Shown: in pieces, positions 18,762-28,498 of the stretch
Layout of the letters: each line of letters opens with the position of its first letter
Numbering within the stretch: the stretch's first letter is position 1
Assembly (NCBI RefSeq): GCF_001005825.1
Contig: NZ_LBHV01000001.1
Location: 744,001-808,000, forward strand
Source of the DNA: Rhizobium sp. LC145
Lineage (GTDB): Bacteria > Pseudomonadota > Alphaproteobacteria > Rhizobiales > Rhizobiaceae
DNA length: 64,000 nt
Reading direction: 5' to 3'
Position numbers and translations under genes: made by a program
Notes under the pieces: generated by a model
Seen by the model: only the letters and a program-made list of their open reading frames with translations
Told to the model about the DNA's origin: nothing
The model's database searches: none

Positions 18762-19187
18762 ATGCACCCCATCATGACTATCGAGGATGTCCACGCCTTT
18801 CTGGAAAGCCATTTTCCGCAGGTGCACGCGGATGGCCGCGTTCTTTCGGTAACCGATATTCGGCCCGGCGGGCTTACCATGCGCTTCGAACCCGGCGAAC
18901 GGCATCTGCGTCCCGGCGACACGGTTTCCGGCCCTTCCATGGTGATGCTCGCGGATGTCGCAGCCTATGCGGCAATCCTCGCCCATATCGGTCCGGTGGC
19001 GCTCGCGGTCACCACCAGCCTCAACATCAATTTCCTGCGCAAGCCGAAGCTCGCGCCGATTTTCTGCGACTGCAAGATATTGAAGCTCGGCAAGCGACTG
19101 GCCGTCATCGACGCCATCCTCACGCAGGAGAAAGACGATTCCCCGGTCGCCCAGGCCGTGGCGACCTATTCGATTCCGCCGAAATAA
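18762..19187 (+). CDS. PaaI-family thioesterase (hotdog fold)
   Basis: Probable acyl-CoA thioesterase of 141 residues. The hotdog signature GPSMVMLADVAAYAAILAHI near residues 62-81 carries the conserved Asp, followed by AVTTSLNINFLRKP. The start MHPIMTIEDVHAF at 18762 is preceded by GGAAGGAACC; the frame runs upstream without family similarity. The thioester substrate is unknown. It sits upstream of rplM-rpsI, which have their own promoter. Confidence 0.88.
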   Translation: MHPIMTIEDVHAFLESHFPQVHADGRVLSVTDIRPGGLTMRFEPGERHLRPGDTVSGPSMVMLADVAAYAAILAHIGPVALAVTTSLNINFLRKPKLAPIFCDCKILKLGKRLAVIDAILTQEKDDSPVAQAVATYSIPPK

Positions 19188-19262
19188 TGTGGTACAGTAA
19201 CACCACATAAATAACCCATTGATTTTGCTTGATCTATTTTTCAACTCGTGAAATTGGCGAGC

Positions 19263-19291
19263 TTGACCATTTTTTCCGTCGCCGGTATAAG
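19263..19291 (+). promoter_or_regulatory. Sigma-70-type promoter for rplM-rpsI
   Basis: TTGACC (19263-19268), a 17-base spacer, then TATAAG (19286-19291). The -35 sits in the rhizobial context CTTGAC. Transcription would begin near 19298, giving a leader of about 120 bases before rplM. Confidence 0.7.
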
Positions 19292-19416
19292 CCGCCACAG
19301 TCTGCAGACCTTCCCGGACTGCATTCTCTCTTGCCGCCTACGGCAAGCCAAGCAACAAGAAACGCCCGGCATTCGGAACATCCGGAAGCTCGGGTCCAGA
19401 TGAAAGAAGCAAGAAC

Positions 19417-19881
19417 ATGTCAACCTTCGTTCAGAAGCCCGCCGAGGTGGAGAAGAAGTGGGTGATCATCGATGCCGAAGGGCTCGTCGTCGGTCGCCTC
19501 GCCACCATCGTTGCCAACCGTCTCCGCGGCAAGCACAAGGCCACCTACACCCCCCACGTGGATGACGGCGACAACGTGATCGTCATCAATGCGGAAAAGA
19601 TCGCCCTCACCGGCAAGAAGTATACCGACAAGAAGTATTACTGGCACACCGGTTATCCGGGTGGCATCAAGGAGCGCACTGCGCGCCAGATCATCGAAGG
19701 CCGCTTCCCGGAGCGCGTCGTCGAGAAGGCTGTCGAGCGCATGATCCCGCGCGGCCCGCTCGGTCGTCGCCAGATGAAGAACCTGCGCGTCTATGCCGGC
19801 CCGAACCATCCCCATGAAGCACAGCAGCCAGTCGCCCTCGACGTGGCCAAGCTGAACAGCAAGAACGTAAGGAGCGCCTGA
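19417..19881 (+). CDS. rplM: 50S ribosomal protein L13
   Basis: Large-subunit ribosomal protein of 154 residues, the normal alphaproteobacterial length. Diagnostic segments are [18 protein letters not shown], the Lys-rich [16 protein letters not shown] and the C-terminal [21 protein letters not shown]. It is the first gene of a two-gene operon with rpsI, whose start codon follows its stop after 2 bases. A strong promoter lies upstream. Confidence 0.98.
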   Translation: MSTFVQKPAEVEKKWVIIDAEGLVVGRLATIVANRLRGKHKATYTPHVDDGDNVIVINAEKIALTGKKYTDKKYYWHTGYPGGIKERTARQIIEGRFPERVVEKAVERMIPRGPLGRRQMKNLRVYAGPNHPHEAQQPVALDVAKLNSKNVRSA

Positions 19882-19883
19882 TA

Positions 19884-20351
19884 ATGGCCGATCTCTCCTC
19901 TCTGAAGGACCTCGCTCCGGCGGCCGAAAACCAGGCTCCGGTACACGTCCGCAAGGTCGATAACCTCGGCCGTTCGTACGCCACCGGCAAGCGCAAGAAC
20001 GCGGTCGCCCGCGTTTGGATCAAGGCCGGCTCCGGCAAGATCATTGTCAACGGCAAGGATTTCTCCGCCTATTTCGCCCGTCCGGTCCTGCAGATGATCC
20101 TGCAGCAGCCGATCGTCGCAGCGGCCCGCACCGGCCAGTTCGACATCGTCGCGACCGTTGCAGGCGGCGGACTTTCCGGCCAGGCCGGCGCAGTTCGCCA
20201 CGGCCTCTCCAAGGCCCTCACCTACTTCGAGCCGGGCCTGCGCTCGGTCCTCAAGAAGGGTGGCTTCCTGACCCGCGACAGCCGCGTCGTCGAGCGTAAG
20301 AAGTACGGCAAGGCCAAGGCCCGTCGTTCCTTCCAGTTCTCCAAGCGCTAA
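19884..20351 (+). CDS. rpsI: 30S ribosomal protein S9
   Basis: Small-subunit protein of 155 residues. The conserved part starts at [16 protein letters not shown] near residue 32, and the C-terminus RRSFQFSKR is the tail that reaches the P-site tRNA. An N-terminal extension of about 30 residues is usual in this order. Its ribosome binding site AAGGAGCG lies in the end of rplM. A terminator follows. Confidence 0.98.
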   Translation: MADLSSLKDLAPAAENQAPVHVRKVDNLGRSYATGKRKNAVARVWIKAGSGKIIVNGKDFSAYFARPVLQMILQQPIVAAARTGQFDIVATVAGGGLSGQAGAVRHGLSKALTYFEPGLRSVLKKGGFLTRDSRVVERKKYGKAKARRSFQFSKR

Positions 20352-20374
20352 TCGCTTCCGGATTTGGACTTTCG

Positions 20375-20405
20375 AAAAGGCGGGGCTTCGGCTCCGCCTT
20401 TTTTG
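20375..20405 (+). terminator. Rho-independent terminator of rplM-rpsI
   Basis: The stem AAAAGGCGG/CCGCCTTTT, with an inner GC pair and a TTCG tetraloop, ends in TTTTTTG. Confidence 0.88.
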
Positions 20406-20467
20406 TTTTCACTCTTGTTTTTCCGTTTTGTCGGAAGCACCTTGCGGCAGCCATCCTGGAGAGGATC

Positions 20468-21418
20468 ATGCCCTCGAAATCCATCGACCATGCCTTCACC
20501 GGCAAAAGCCTCACCTCCGCCGCCACGGACCCGACATTCGCGGGCGCGCTTTCTTTCATGCGCCGCCGCTTCACCAAGAACCTAAAGGGCGCCGACGCGG
20601 TCGTCTGGGGCATTCCCTTCGATGCGGCGACCTCCAACCGGCCGGGCGCGCGTTTCGGGCCGCAGGCAATACGCAGGGCCTCCGCTATCTTCGATAACGA
20701 CCCGCAATATCCGTTTCAGCGCGACCTATTCGCCGAAATGGCGGTGATCGATTACGGCGATTGCCTGCTCGACTACGGCGATCATCAGAAGACCCCGGCC
20801 ACCATCGAGCAGGAGGCGGCAGCGATCCTCGCAAGCGGCGCCTTCCTGCTGACGCTCGGCGGCGATCATTTCATCACCTGGCCGCTCCTCAAGGCGCATG
20901 CGGCAAAATACGGCCCGCTCGCGCTGGTGCAGTTCGATGCCCATCAGGATACCTGGTTCGACGACGGCAAGCGCATCGATCACGGTTCCTTCGTGGCGCG
21001 CGCCGCGCGTGACGGCCTCATCCATGCCGGCCACTCGATCCAGATCGGCATCCGCACCCATGCGCCCGAGGATTGCGGCATCCGCATTCTCCACGGGCAC
21101 GAGGTGGAAGACATGACGGCGGCCGAAATCGCCGCGCTGATCCTGGACCATATCGGTGACGTGCCCGCCTATCTCACCTTCGATATCGACTGCCTCGATC
21201 CGGCCTTTGCGCCCGGCACCGGCACGCCTGTCGCAGGCGGGCCGAGCAGCGCGAAGATCCTGTCGGTGCTGAGCAAGCTCGGCCCCCTCGATATCCGCGG
21301 CGCGGATGTCGTCGAAGTCGCGCCCGCCTATGACCACGCGGATATCACCGCCATTGCCGGGGCGACGGTTGCCATGTATATGCTCGGGCTCCGCGCGGAG
21401 AAATTCTCCGCCCGTTAA
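20468..21418 (+). CDS. speB: Agmatinase (ureohydrolase family)
   Basis: Binuclear manganese hydrolase of 316 residues, predicted to convert agmatine to putrescine and urea. The three metal-binding motifs are present: GGDHFITWPLL near residue 133, FDAHQD near residue 157 and TFDIDCLDPAFAPGTGTP near residue 237. Guanidinobutyrase or another ureohydrolase specificity is possible, since these differ at few positions. The start follows GGAGAGG. It sits between rpsI and argC, as in other rhizobia, which links it to arginine metabolism. Confidence 0.88.
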   Translation: MPSKSIDHAFTGKSLTSAATDPTFAGALSFMRRRFTKNLKGADAVVWGIPFDAATSNRPGARFGPQAIRRASAIFDNDPQYPFQRDLFAEMAVIDYGDCLLDYGDHQKTPATIEQEAAAILASGAFLLTLGGDHFITWPLLKAHAAKYGPLALVQFDAHQDTWFDDGKRIDHGSFVARAARDGLIHAGHSIQIGIRTHAPEDCGIRILHGHEVEDMTAAEIAALILDHIGDVPAYLTFDIDCLDPAFAPGTGTPVAGGPSSAKILSVLSKLGPLDIRGADVVEVAPAYDHADITAIAGATVAMYMLGLRAEKFSAR

Positions 21419-21491
21419 TTTTCTGATTCAACAAACTGGTAGACTGAATCCGGATATCACTCCAAGGCACTGAAACAACAGGATAAAGACA

Positions 21492-22424
21492 ATGACAGCG
21501 AAGATCTTCATCGATGGCGAACACGGCACGACGGGGCTGCAGATCCGCACCCGCATGGCCGGCCGTCGCGATGTCGAGCTGCTGTCGATCCCGGAAGCGG
21601 AGCGGCGCAACGCCGCGATGCGCGAGGACCTGCTGAATAGTGCGGATATCGCCATCCTTTGCCTGCCGGATGACGCGTCGAAAGAAGCAGTCTCCATGCT
21701 TGCCGGCAACAACAAGGTTCGGGTCATCGATACGTCGACCGCATTTCGTGTCGACCCTGCCTGGGCCTACGGTTTCGCCGAGATGGACAAGGCTCAGGCC
21801 GACAAGATCAAGTCTGCCCGTCATGTGGCCAATCCGGGCTGCTACCCGACCGGCGCCATCGCACTCATCCGGCCGCTGCGCGTCACCGGAATCCTGCCGG
21901 ATGGCTATCCGGTGACGGTGAACGCGGTCTCCGGCTATACCGGCGGCGGCAAGCAGATGATCGCGCAGATGGAAGACCGGTCCAGAGAAGACGCAATCAG
22001 CGCCAACAATTTCCTGTACGGACTTCCGCTCAAGCACAAGCATGTCCCGGAGATGAAGATTCACGGCCAGCTCGACCGCGCCCCCCTCTTCTCGCCGTCC
22101 GTCGGCCGGTTTGCGCAAGGCATGATCGTGCAGGTGCCGCTCTTCCTTGATGACCTCAAGGAAGGAACGACCATCGAGGGCATCCATAAGGCGCTCGCCG
22201 AGCATTATGCCGGACAGGATATCGTCACCGTCGTGCCGCTCGAGGAAAGCAAGGCTCTGCCGCGTGTCGATGCCGAGGAACTCGTCAATACCGATGGAAT
22301 GAAGCTCTTCGTGTTCGGCACGCCAGGCGGCGCCCATGTCAATCTCGTGGCCCTGCTCGACAATCTCGGCAAGGGCGCCTCGGGTGCGGCCGTCCAGAAC
22401 ATGGACCTGATGCTTTCGGCATGA
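21492..22424 (+). CDS. argC: N-acetyl-gamma-glutamyl-phosphate reductase (short type)
   Basis: Third step of arginine biosynthesis, reducing N-acetylglutamyl phosphate with NADPH. At 310 residues it belongs to the short type. The NADP-binding start is [17 protein letters not shown], and the catalytic cysteine is Cys117 in [10 protein letters not shown]. The stop codon overlaps the start of the next gene by ATGA, indicating coupled translation with a kinase of unknown substrate. Confidence 0.95.
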   Translation: MTAKIFIDGEHGTTGLQIRTRMAGRRDVELLSIPEAERRNAAMREDLLNSADIAILCLPDDASKEAVSMLAGNNKVRVIDTSTAFRVDPAWAYGFAEMDKAQADKIKSARHVANPGCYPTGAIALIRPLRVTGILPDGYPVTVNAVSGYTGGGKQMIAQMEDRSREDAISANNFLYGLPLKHKHVPEMKIHGQLDRAPLFSPSVGRFAQGMIVQVPLFLDDLKEGTTIEGIHKALAEHYAGQDIVTVVPLEESKALPRVDAEELVNTDGMKLFVFGTPGGAHVNLVALLDNLGKGASGAAVQNMDLMLSA

Positions 22425-23266
22425 GCGACAAGGGCATCGCAGCCTTTCCGACCGAATGGCGGATCGAAAGCGCGCACCGTATCGCCGATACGGTGGCCGG
22501 CACTGTCTATGAGGTGACGCGGGCCGGCGGCGAGATCGATATCGTCAAGGTGCTGAAGAAGAAGGCGCTTGCCGACAATCTTCGCGGCGTCGATTTCCTC
22601 GAATGGCGCGACGGGATCGGCGCCATCCGCGTATTGGCGCGTTCGGGCAATGTCATACTCCTCGAACATGCCGGCAAGGAGACGCTCCGCGACCGTCTCG
22701 TCTCGCATGGGGACGCGCAAGCGACCGAAATCGCCGCCGAGGTGCTGATGAAATATCATCACCCCTCGGATGTGCCACCTCCGGCAACCCTCCAGCCCCT
22801 CCAGCGCTATTTCGAAAGCCTGTTCAAGAAAGCGGAGGCGGACCGCAGCCAAGGGATCGAAAGCCTCTATCTCGAAGGCGCGGCGATGGCCGAAGCGCTG
22901 ATCGCCAATCAACGTGACGTCAAGCCGCTGCATGGCGACCTGCATCACGAGAATATCATGCTTGGGCCCCGCGGCTGGCTCATTATCGATCCGGTCGGCC
23001 TGATCGGCGATGCGGCGCTCGATGTCGCCAACATGTTCTCCAATCCGCTCGACCGCTTCGACCTCACCCGCGACGAGGGGCGCATCGCCTCCATGGCGGA
23101 AGTCTTCGCCAAAACGCTTGGGCGCGATGTGCGCACCCTCCTGCGCTACGCCTTTGCCTATGGCTGCCTTTCGGCCGCCTGGCATGAAGAGGACGGTAGC
23201 GAGGAAGAGCGCGACAACGAACTCAAGGTCGTCGCCGCAGTCAAGAACGTGCTCGATCAGGCCTAA
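22421..23266 (+). CDS. Aminoglycoside phosphotransferase-like kinase
   Basis: Small-molecule kinase of 281 residues resembling the streptomycin/hydroxyurea phosphotransferase family. The catalytic loop is [11 protein letters not shown] near residue 169, and the metal-binding Asp is in [10 protein letters not shown]. The N-terminal lobe is less conserved. Physiological substrate unknown; chromosomal members often do not confer resistance. It is translationally coupled to argC by a 4-base overlap and converges with ctaA, sharing 4 bases (CTAA) at the stop codons. Confidence 0.85.
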   Translation: MSDKGIAAFPTEWRIESAHRIADTVAGTVYEVTRAGGEIDIVKVLKKKALADNLRGVDFLEWRDGIGAIRVLARSGNVILLEHAGKETLRDRLVSHGDAQATEIAAEVLMKYHHPSDVPPPATLQPLQRYFESLFKKAEADRSQGIESLYLEGAAMAEALIANQRDVKPLHGDLHHENIMLGPRGWLIIDPVGLIGDAALDVANMFSNPLDRFDLTRDEGRIASMAEVFAKTLGRDVRTLLRYAFAYGCLSAAWHEEDGSEEERDNELKVVAAVKNVLDQA

Positions 23267-24396
23267 TTCCGGACCTCGACCGCCCTCGCTGCAGGATATT
23301 CCCCGACAAAGCCGCGCCAGTGGGCGATCGCGAAGCCGAGCACCACCAGCGCGCCGGCCTGATGCAGAAGCGCGACATGCAGATGTACCTGGGTCAGCAG
23401 CGTCGCGATGCCGATCGCTGCCTGGAGACAGATAAGCCCGAAGAGCAGGATGGCGCGACGGGCATGCGTCGTTCCCGGCACTGAGCGCAGCGTCGCCGCC
23501 ATGTGCCAGAGCGCTACGGCGAAGAGGAGATAGGCGCCCATGCGATGGACGAATTGTACCGTCTTCGGATTTTCGAAGAGGTTGATCCACCAGGGCTGCT
23601 GGATGAAGAGGTCGGCCGGAACCAGCGCGCCGTCCATCAGCGGCCAGGTATTGTAGCTGAGGCCGGCATCGAGCCCCGCCACCAGCGCGCCGAGATAGAT
23701 CTGGAACAGAGAAAGTATCGCCACCAGAACCGCGCCCGTCTTCGCGCCGCCCTTCGCGGCATCGCCGCTATGCGGCGACAATCCGCGCATGATCCAGACG
23801 CAGCCGGCAAAGATCAGGCAGGCGATCGTCAGGTGGACCGCCAGCCGGTATTGCGAGACGCTGACGAGCTTGCTGAGACCGGAGGAAACCATCCACCAGC
23901 CGATAAAGCCCTGGAAACCGCCGAGCGCCAGCAAGCCAACCAGGGGCCACCGCAACTGCTTTTCGATGCGTCCCGTCAGCCAGAAGAACAGGAGCGGCAG
24001 GGCGAAGACGATGCCGATCGCGCGCGCCAGCAGTCGATGCGCCCATTCCCACCAGAAGATCGACTTGAACTCGTCGAGCGTCATGCCGTGGTTGATCTGC
24101 TCGTATTGGGGAATGCGTTTGTAGAGCTCGAACTCTTCCTGCCACTCTTCCACGGAGAGCGGCGGAATGGCGCCGTGGATCGGCTTCCATTCGGTAATCG
24201 ACAGGCCGGAATCGGTCAGCCGCGTCGCGCCGCCGACCAGAACAAGACAGAAGAGCGTGAAGATGACCACGCCAAGCCAGATGCGTACCGCGCGCCGGTC
24301 GCGCTCGCGCCGCTTCGTCTCACTCAACATATTTGCTGCCGTCACGTCCGCCGCCGACATGGTCACTCCTGCGGTTCCGGGAAAAGGGGCGGACAT
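23263..24396 (-). CDS. ctaA: Heme A synthase (Cox15/CtaA)
   Basis: Inner-membrane enzyme of about 377 residues that oxidises heme O to heme A for aa3-type cytochrome oxidase. Eight hydrophobic segments are expected and visible. The diagnostic segment [20 protein letters not shown] lies near residue 45, and the conserved histidines are in [31 protein letters not shown] and [11 protein letters not shown]. The start MSAPFPG at 24396 is chosen for its GAGGGA; earlier ATGs exist. The C-terminus overlaps the kinase gene. Confidence 0.93.
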   Translation of the reverse strand: MSAPFPGTAGVTMSAADVTAANMLSETKRRERDRRAVRIWLGVVIFTLFCLVLVGGATRLTDSGLSITEWKPIHGAIPPLSVEEWQEEFELYKRIPQYEQINHGMTLDEFKSIFWWEWAHRLLARAIGIVFALPLLFFWLTGRIEKQLRWPLVGLLALGGFQGFIGWWMVSSGLSKLVSVSQYRLAVHLTIACLIFAGCVWIMRGLSPHSGDAAKGGAKTGAVLVAILSLFQIYLGALVAGLDAGLSYNTWPLMDGALVPADLFIQQPWWINLFENPKTVQFVHRMGAYLLFAVALWHMAATLRSVPGTTHARRAILLFGLICLQAAIGIATLLTQVHLHVALLHQAGALVVLGFAIAHWRGFVGEYPAARAVEVRN

Positions 24397-24518
24397 CGTC
24401 CGTTCCCTCATCTTCGGCGTTGATTTGCCCCATAGACCCATGCAAAACAAGCCCCGATCCTTTGCGGCATGCGGTCGCGGATGCCTAAATGAAGCCCCAT
24501 GAGGAGATGAAAGACAAC

Positions 24519-24728
24519 ATGCCCGCGCGCCTCAGAAGCTTCATCGGCACGATCCTCATCATCTGCCTCGTCATCTTCTACGCGCTGGCGGCCACGACCT
24601 TCGCCACCCTTCTGCTCGGCACCTCCCCCTGGTGGGTCCACCTTCTCTATTTCCTCCTGAGCGGACTCATCTGGATACTGCCGGCCATGCTGATCATCAA
24701 ATGGATGGCCGGCCCGAAGCCGAAGTGA
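24519..24728 (+). CDS. DUF2842 small membrane protein
   Basis: About 69 residues with two hydrophobic helices ([18 protein letters not shown] and [19 protein letters not shown]) and a basic C-terminus. This matches the DUF2842 family found in Rhizobiales, of unknown function. The start MPARLRSF follows the family pattern; an in-frame ATG at 24489 would add ten residues. It is divergent from ctaA. Confidence 0.78.
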   Translation: MPARLRSFIGTILIICLVIFYALAATTFATLLLGTSPWWVHLLYFLLSGLIWILPAMLIIKWMAGPKPK

Positions 24729-24848
24729 CCCGCCGTCCCGTCACCTCGCATTAACCAAATCCCGCAGATTTGGCGCAGCACCAGGCCCGGTAAACCCATT
24801 CTTTCGATGGCCCCGCCTATCATCCCGACAGTGATCGGCAGGGGCGAG

Positions 24849-26084
24849 ATGCACAAGCGGAAAACCGAATTCGTCAACGCGCTCGGCAGTGCCCAGAGCC
24901 CGGAAGAGCTCCGGGCAGGCGGGCGGTTTTCCCTTGCCGACCTTAGCCTTTCGGTGACCGAGGACCTGCCTTCGCTGGAGACAGCCTGGCGGCGGCTCGA
25001 GAACCTTGAGCGAAACTCGCTGCATCAGGGCTATGACTGGTGCCGCGCCTGGTTCGAAGCGCATGGCAACCGGGGCATTGTCGTGGAGGGCCGTTTCGAC
25101 GGCCGCACGGTGATGCTTCTGCCGCTCGAAGTGGCCGTAACATTCGGCACCCGCATCGCCCGTCCGCCCGGCGGCCGGTTCAACAACCTCAATACCGGGC
25201 TCTTCAGCGAGGATTTCCCCCTTCCAGATCCGCAAGCCCTTGCGCCTCTCACCCGGTTGCTGAAGCTGACGCTTGCCTCCCATGCGGACCTGCTCGTCTA
25301 CGACAACGTGCCGCTTGAATGGCATGGCACCCGCCATCCCCTCGCCGCGCTCGCGACTGCCGAAAACCCCAACCGCTCCTTCCAGCTTCCGCTCCGGGCC
25401 TCGTTCGAGGAAACGATCGCGCAGCTCAACGCCAAGACCCGAAGGAAGAAATTCCGCCTGCAAAGCCGCAAACTGGGGGCGCTCGGCGGGTTCGAACATA
25501 TCAGCCCGGCGACAAGCGAAGAAAAGCACGCGCTGCTCGACGTTTTCTTCCGCCAGAAAGGCGCGCGCCTGAAGGCTTTCGGCCTGCCGGATATCTTCCG
25601 CGCCTCCGCGACCCGCGATTTCTTTCATCGCCTGCTCGATGCGCCGCAGCAAGGCGCCGACACACCGCTCGTCCTGCATGCCATTCGCCTCAGCGGCCGG
25701 CATGAGGGGCATGTCGCGGCGATCGCCGGGCTCTCGCGCAAGGGCGGGCACATGCTTTGCCAGTTCAGCTCGATCGATGAGAGCGTCTGCCCGGAGGCGA
25801 GCCCCGGCGAACTTCTGTTCTGGCTGATGATCGAGCAAGCCTGCGGTGAGGGCGCCACCGTCTTCGATTTCGGGCTCGGCGACCAGGTCTACAAGCGGAG
25901 CTGGTGCACGGAGGAGACCGTGCAGCACGATATCCTGATGCCTCTGACCTGGAAAGGCACGGCGGCCTATCCCCTTGCAGTCGCGCTCGGTCGGGCGAAA
26001 TCGGTGGTCAAGCGCAGCCCCGGCCTCTACACGCTCCTGCAGCGCTGCCGCGCTGGCTTCGAGAGATTGCAGAAGAATCCCTGA
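24849..26084 (+). CDS. GNAT/FemAB-like acyltransferase (CelD type)
   Basis: A 411-residue protein with the GNAT-like PF13480 fold seen in the cellulose-biosynthesis protein CelD and in FemAB relatives. Visible elements are the segment NSLHQGYDWCRAWFEAHGNR near residue 60, TRRKKFRLQSRKLGALGG near residue 200 and the C-terminal FDFGLGDQVYKRSW, typical of these transferases. A role as polysaccharide acyl-modifier is inferred from the adjoining export cluster. The start MHKRKTEF is preceded by AGGGGCG; an ATG 42 bases earlier has no such site. It converges with the Wzc-like gene. Confidence 0.8.
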   Translation: MHKRKTEFVNALGSAQSPEELRAGGRFSLADLSLSVTEDLPSLETAWRRLENLERNSLHQGYDWCRAWFEAHGNRGIVVEGRFDGRTVMLLPLEVAVTFGTRIARPPGGRFNNLNTGLFSEDFPLPDPQALAPLTRLLKLTLASHADLLVYDNVPLEWHGTRHPLAALATAENPNRSFQLPLRASFEETIAQLNAKTRRKKFRLQSRKLGALGGFEHISPATSEEKHALLDVFFRQKGARLKAFGLPDIFRASATRDFFHRLLDAPQQGADTPLVLHAIRLSGRHEGHVAAIAGLSRKGGHMLCQFSSIDESVCPEASPGELLFWLMIEQACGEGATVFDFGLGDQVYKRSWCTEETVQHDILMPLTWKGTAAYPLAVALGRAKSVVKRSPGLYTLLQRCRAGFERLQKNP

Positions 26085-26100
26085 CCCGGCGCTGAGGGGA

Positions 26101-28317
26101 TCAGGCGGCGGCATTCCGTCCCGCGCTGGGCGAGCGGCCTTCGCCGAGGCCGGACATCACGAGCAGGTTGCGGTAGCCCGCCTCCTCGAACCTGCCGACC
26201 AGGGCGGCGATATCGGCCTCCTCGAATTCCGGCACCGACAGGATGACCTCGGCCGATTGCGCCCGCGTCAGGCGTGAAAGTCCCGACATCTCGGCGGGGC
26301 CGCATTCCACCAGCACCAGGTCATAAGCATCGCAGAGCGCATCGACGATCATGGTCAGCCTGTCCGCGCCGCGCATGGCGCGGCCGGCATCCGCCGTTCC
26401 ATGCGGTATGACATGCGCATCCGAAAGGCGATCGCGATGAATGGCGTCGCCGAAAGCCGTTTCCCCGCAGAGAAGATCGGTAATGCCCGGCAGGCGGGCG
26501 CTCTCCGCCATCAGCCGTGTCGGGCATGCCGAACCGGTCATGTCGAGCAGCACGACGGTACGGCCGCTTTCCGCCACGTCACGGGCAAGCATCACGGTTG
26601 CGGTCGAGCCGCTGTCACCGGCCGGAGACACGGCGATTGCGAGCGGAATATCGTAGCGCAGCAGATATTGGGAGACCGAGCGGATGGAGAAAGCCGCATC
26701 CTCCTCCTTGTCCTCCTGTCCGGCCTCCTGCCTGGCCTGCTCTTCCTCGGCACTCTCCTCCACTTCGGGGGAAACCGGGTCGCCCGCGCCTGTCTCGCCG
26801 GCACCGGCAATCTCCTGATGATCAAAATGGGCTGCCGCCTGCACCGGCTCGGGCTGCGTCACGACGGGCGCGGCATTCGCCGCCCCGATTGCCGGCGCGA
26901 TTTCCACTGTCTCCTCGTCCTCCGAGGGGCGCAGGGCACGACCGGAGAAAAGCTCGCGGAGCATTGCGACGATGGCGCCGATGATGAGCGTTGCGAGCGC
27001 CACGACGATCACGATCGGCCCGACCTTGGGGAAATAGGGTTCGGAAGGCTCGACCGCGCTCGAAACGATGCGGGCATCGGCGGGGCTCGAATTACGATCG
27101 AGTTGGGAGGCCGCCTCGCGATAGCGCGCCAGATAGGTTTCCAGAAGCTGGCGCTGCGCGGCCGCTTCGCGCTCCAGGGCGCGCAAGCCTACCTCTTCTT
27201 CCCCAGCCCTTGCGGAATCCGCCTTCAGCCCGTTGAGCTGCTGGATCAATTGCTGCTCGCGCAGCCGCGCGACTTCTGCCTCGCTGTTCAGGCTTCCGAG
27301 AATCTTCTGGGTCTCGCTCTCGATCTGCCGGCGAATGCCCGCAAGTTGCGCGCGAAGACCCTTCAGGCGGGGATGATTTTCGAGTAGAGCCGTCGATTGG
27401 TCCGAAACCTGCGCCTGGAGATTGGCCTCCGCCTCCTTCAGGCGCTGGATGACCTGCGATCCCACCACATCGCCCAGCGTATCGCTATCGCGGCCCGCCT
27501 CGAGTGCCGCGCGCACGTTCTCCGCCCTCGCCTCGGCATTGGCGCGCTCCGCCCGCACGCGGGCAAGCTCGGTGGAAATGTCGTTCAACTGCTGGGCGGA
27601 GAAGCTGCTCGTCTCCGTGGTCTGGAAGAGGCCCGCGGAAGAACGGTAGTCCGCCACCTTCTTTTCCGCCTCGCGCACCTTTTCAGTGAGGCTGGCGATC
27701 TCGGGCTCCAGCCAGCGGGCGGTTTCCGAATGGGTGTCCAGCTTGGCGCCGCTCTGCAGGGAAAGATAGACGTCGGCCATCTTGTTCGGAATGGCGGCGG
27801 CAAGTTTCGGGTCATGCGAGGAAAACTCGATCGCGATCACGCGCGAGTTCTCGACGGGATAGACTTCCAGCTTCTCCCGGAAGGCCTTCAGCACCCTCTC
27901 CTCCGGCGCCAGCTCCAGGGGATTCTGCTGCAGGCCGAGCAGCACCAACGGGTTGGGCAGCATGGATTGCGCGTCCGGATCGAACTCCTTCAGCTCATGG
28001 AGCTTCAAGTCCCTGGCGACCTCCTTGATGAGATCGGTCGACTGCAAGAGCTGCGCCTGGCTGGTGACGTTCAATGCATCGAGCACCGGGTCGTTGGCGC
28101 TTGCCGGCGTCTCAGTGCCGGAAAGATTAGGCGAACGGGATTCGATCAGGATGCGCGTTTCGCCGCGATAGCTGGGGGGCGCTAGACTTGCCCCCACGAA
28201 TGCCAGACCTGCGGCAAGCACCGTCGAGCCGAGAATTCTGCCCCTGCGCTCCCAGACCGCTGAAAACAGCCGCCCGAGATCGATGTCCATGTCCTGATTG
28301 CCCGCCAAGCCCGACAT
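26101..28317 (-). CDS. Wzc/GumC-type polysaccharide co-polymerase with degenerate kinase domain
   Basis: Inner-membrane protein of about 738 residues that controls polysaccharide polymerisation and export. The order is: an N-terminal Wzz domain with a membrane helix (ILGSTVLAAGLAFVGASLA), a long coiled coil (residues 200-400), a second membrane helix (VGPIVIVVALATLIIGAIVA), an acidic Ala/Glu linker and a C-terminal BY-kinase-like domain. The Walker A position reads SPAGDSGSTATV and so lacks the Gly-Lys-Ser/Thr; Walker A' is VVLLDMTGS. I therefore expect no ATPase activity. No tyrosine-rich tail is present. The ATG at 28317 has GGAG; a GTG 27 bases upstream lacks one. Divergent from the Wza gene. 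Confidence 0.87.
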   Translation of the reverse strand: MSGLAGNQDMDIDLGRLFSAVWERRGRILGSTVLAAGLAFVGASLAPPSYRGETRILIESRSPNLSGTETPASANDPVLDALNVTSQAQLLQSTDLIKEVARDLKLHELKEFDPDAQSMLPNPLVLLGLQQNPLELAPEERVLKAFREKLEVYPVENSRVIAIEFSSHDPKLAAAIPNKMADVYLSLQSGAKLDTHSETARWLEPEIASLTEKVREAEKKVADYRSSAGLFQTTETSSFSAQQLNDISTELARVRAERANAEARAENVRAALEAGRDSDTLGDVVGSQVIQRLKEAEANLQAQVSDQSTALLENHPRLKGLRAQLAGIRRQIESETQKILGSLNSEAEVARLREQQLIQQLNGLKADSARAGEEEVGLRALEREAAAQRQLLETYLARYREAASQLDRNSSPADARIVSSAVEPSEPYFPKVGPIVIVVALATLIIGAIVAMLRELFSGRALRPSEDEETVEIAPAIGAANAAPVVTQPEPVQAAAHFDHQEIAGAGETGAGDPVSPEVEESAEEEQARQEAGQEDKEEDAAFSIRSVSQYLLRYDIPLAIAVSPAGDSGSTATVMLARDVAESGRTVVLLDMTGSACPTRLMAESARLPGITDLLCGETAFGDAIHRDRLSDAHVIPHGTADAGRAMRGADRLTMIVDALCDAYDLVLVECGPAEMSGLSRLTRAQSAEVILSVPEFEEADIAALVGRFEEAGYRNLLVMSGLGEGRSPSAGRNAAA

Positions 28318-28498
28318 GCCATGCTCCAACTGGTAGATTTCCACGAAGTGTAAAACATCGTGGTAACGCGAGGGTTAATGGCGTCTATCGCCCGCTTCAC
28401 CCGGAAAATTCGGAAATCCGCGCCGTGCCTTTACCGGGCATTAACCCTAACGGAACGATAACAGCCGCATATGCTTGCCCAGCCGGAGCTTTGAGCAA

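Noticed and set aside
28345-28498. CtrA-like site in the divergent region before the polysaccharide genes
   Set aside because: TTAA-7-GTTA matches only one half-site of the TTAA-7-TTAA rule.
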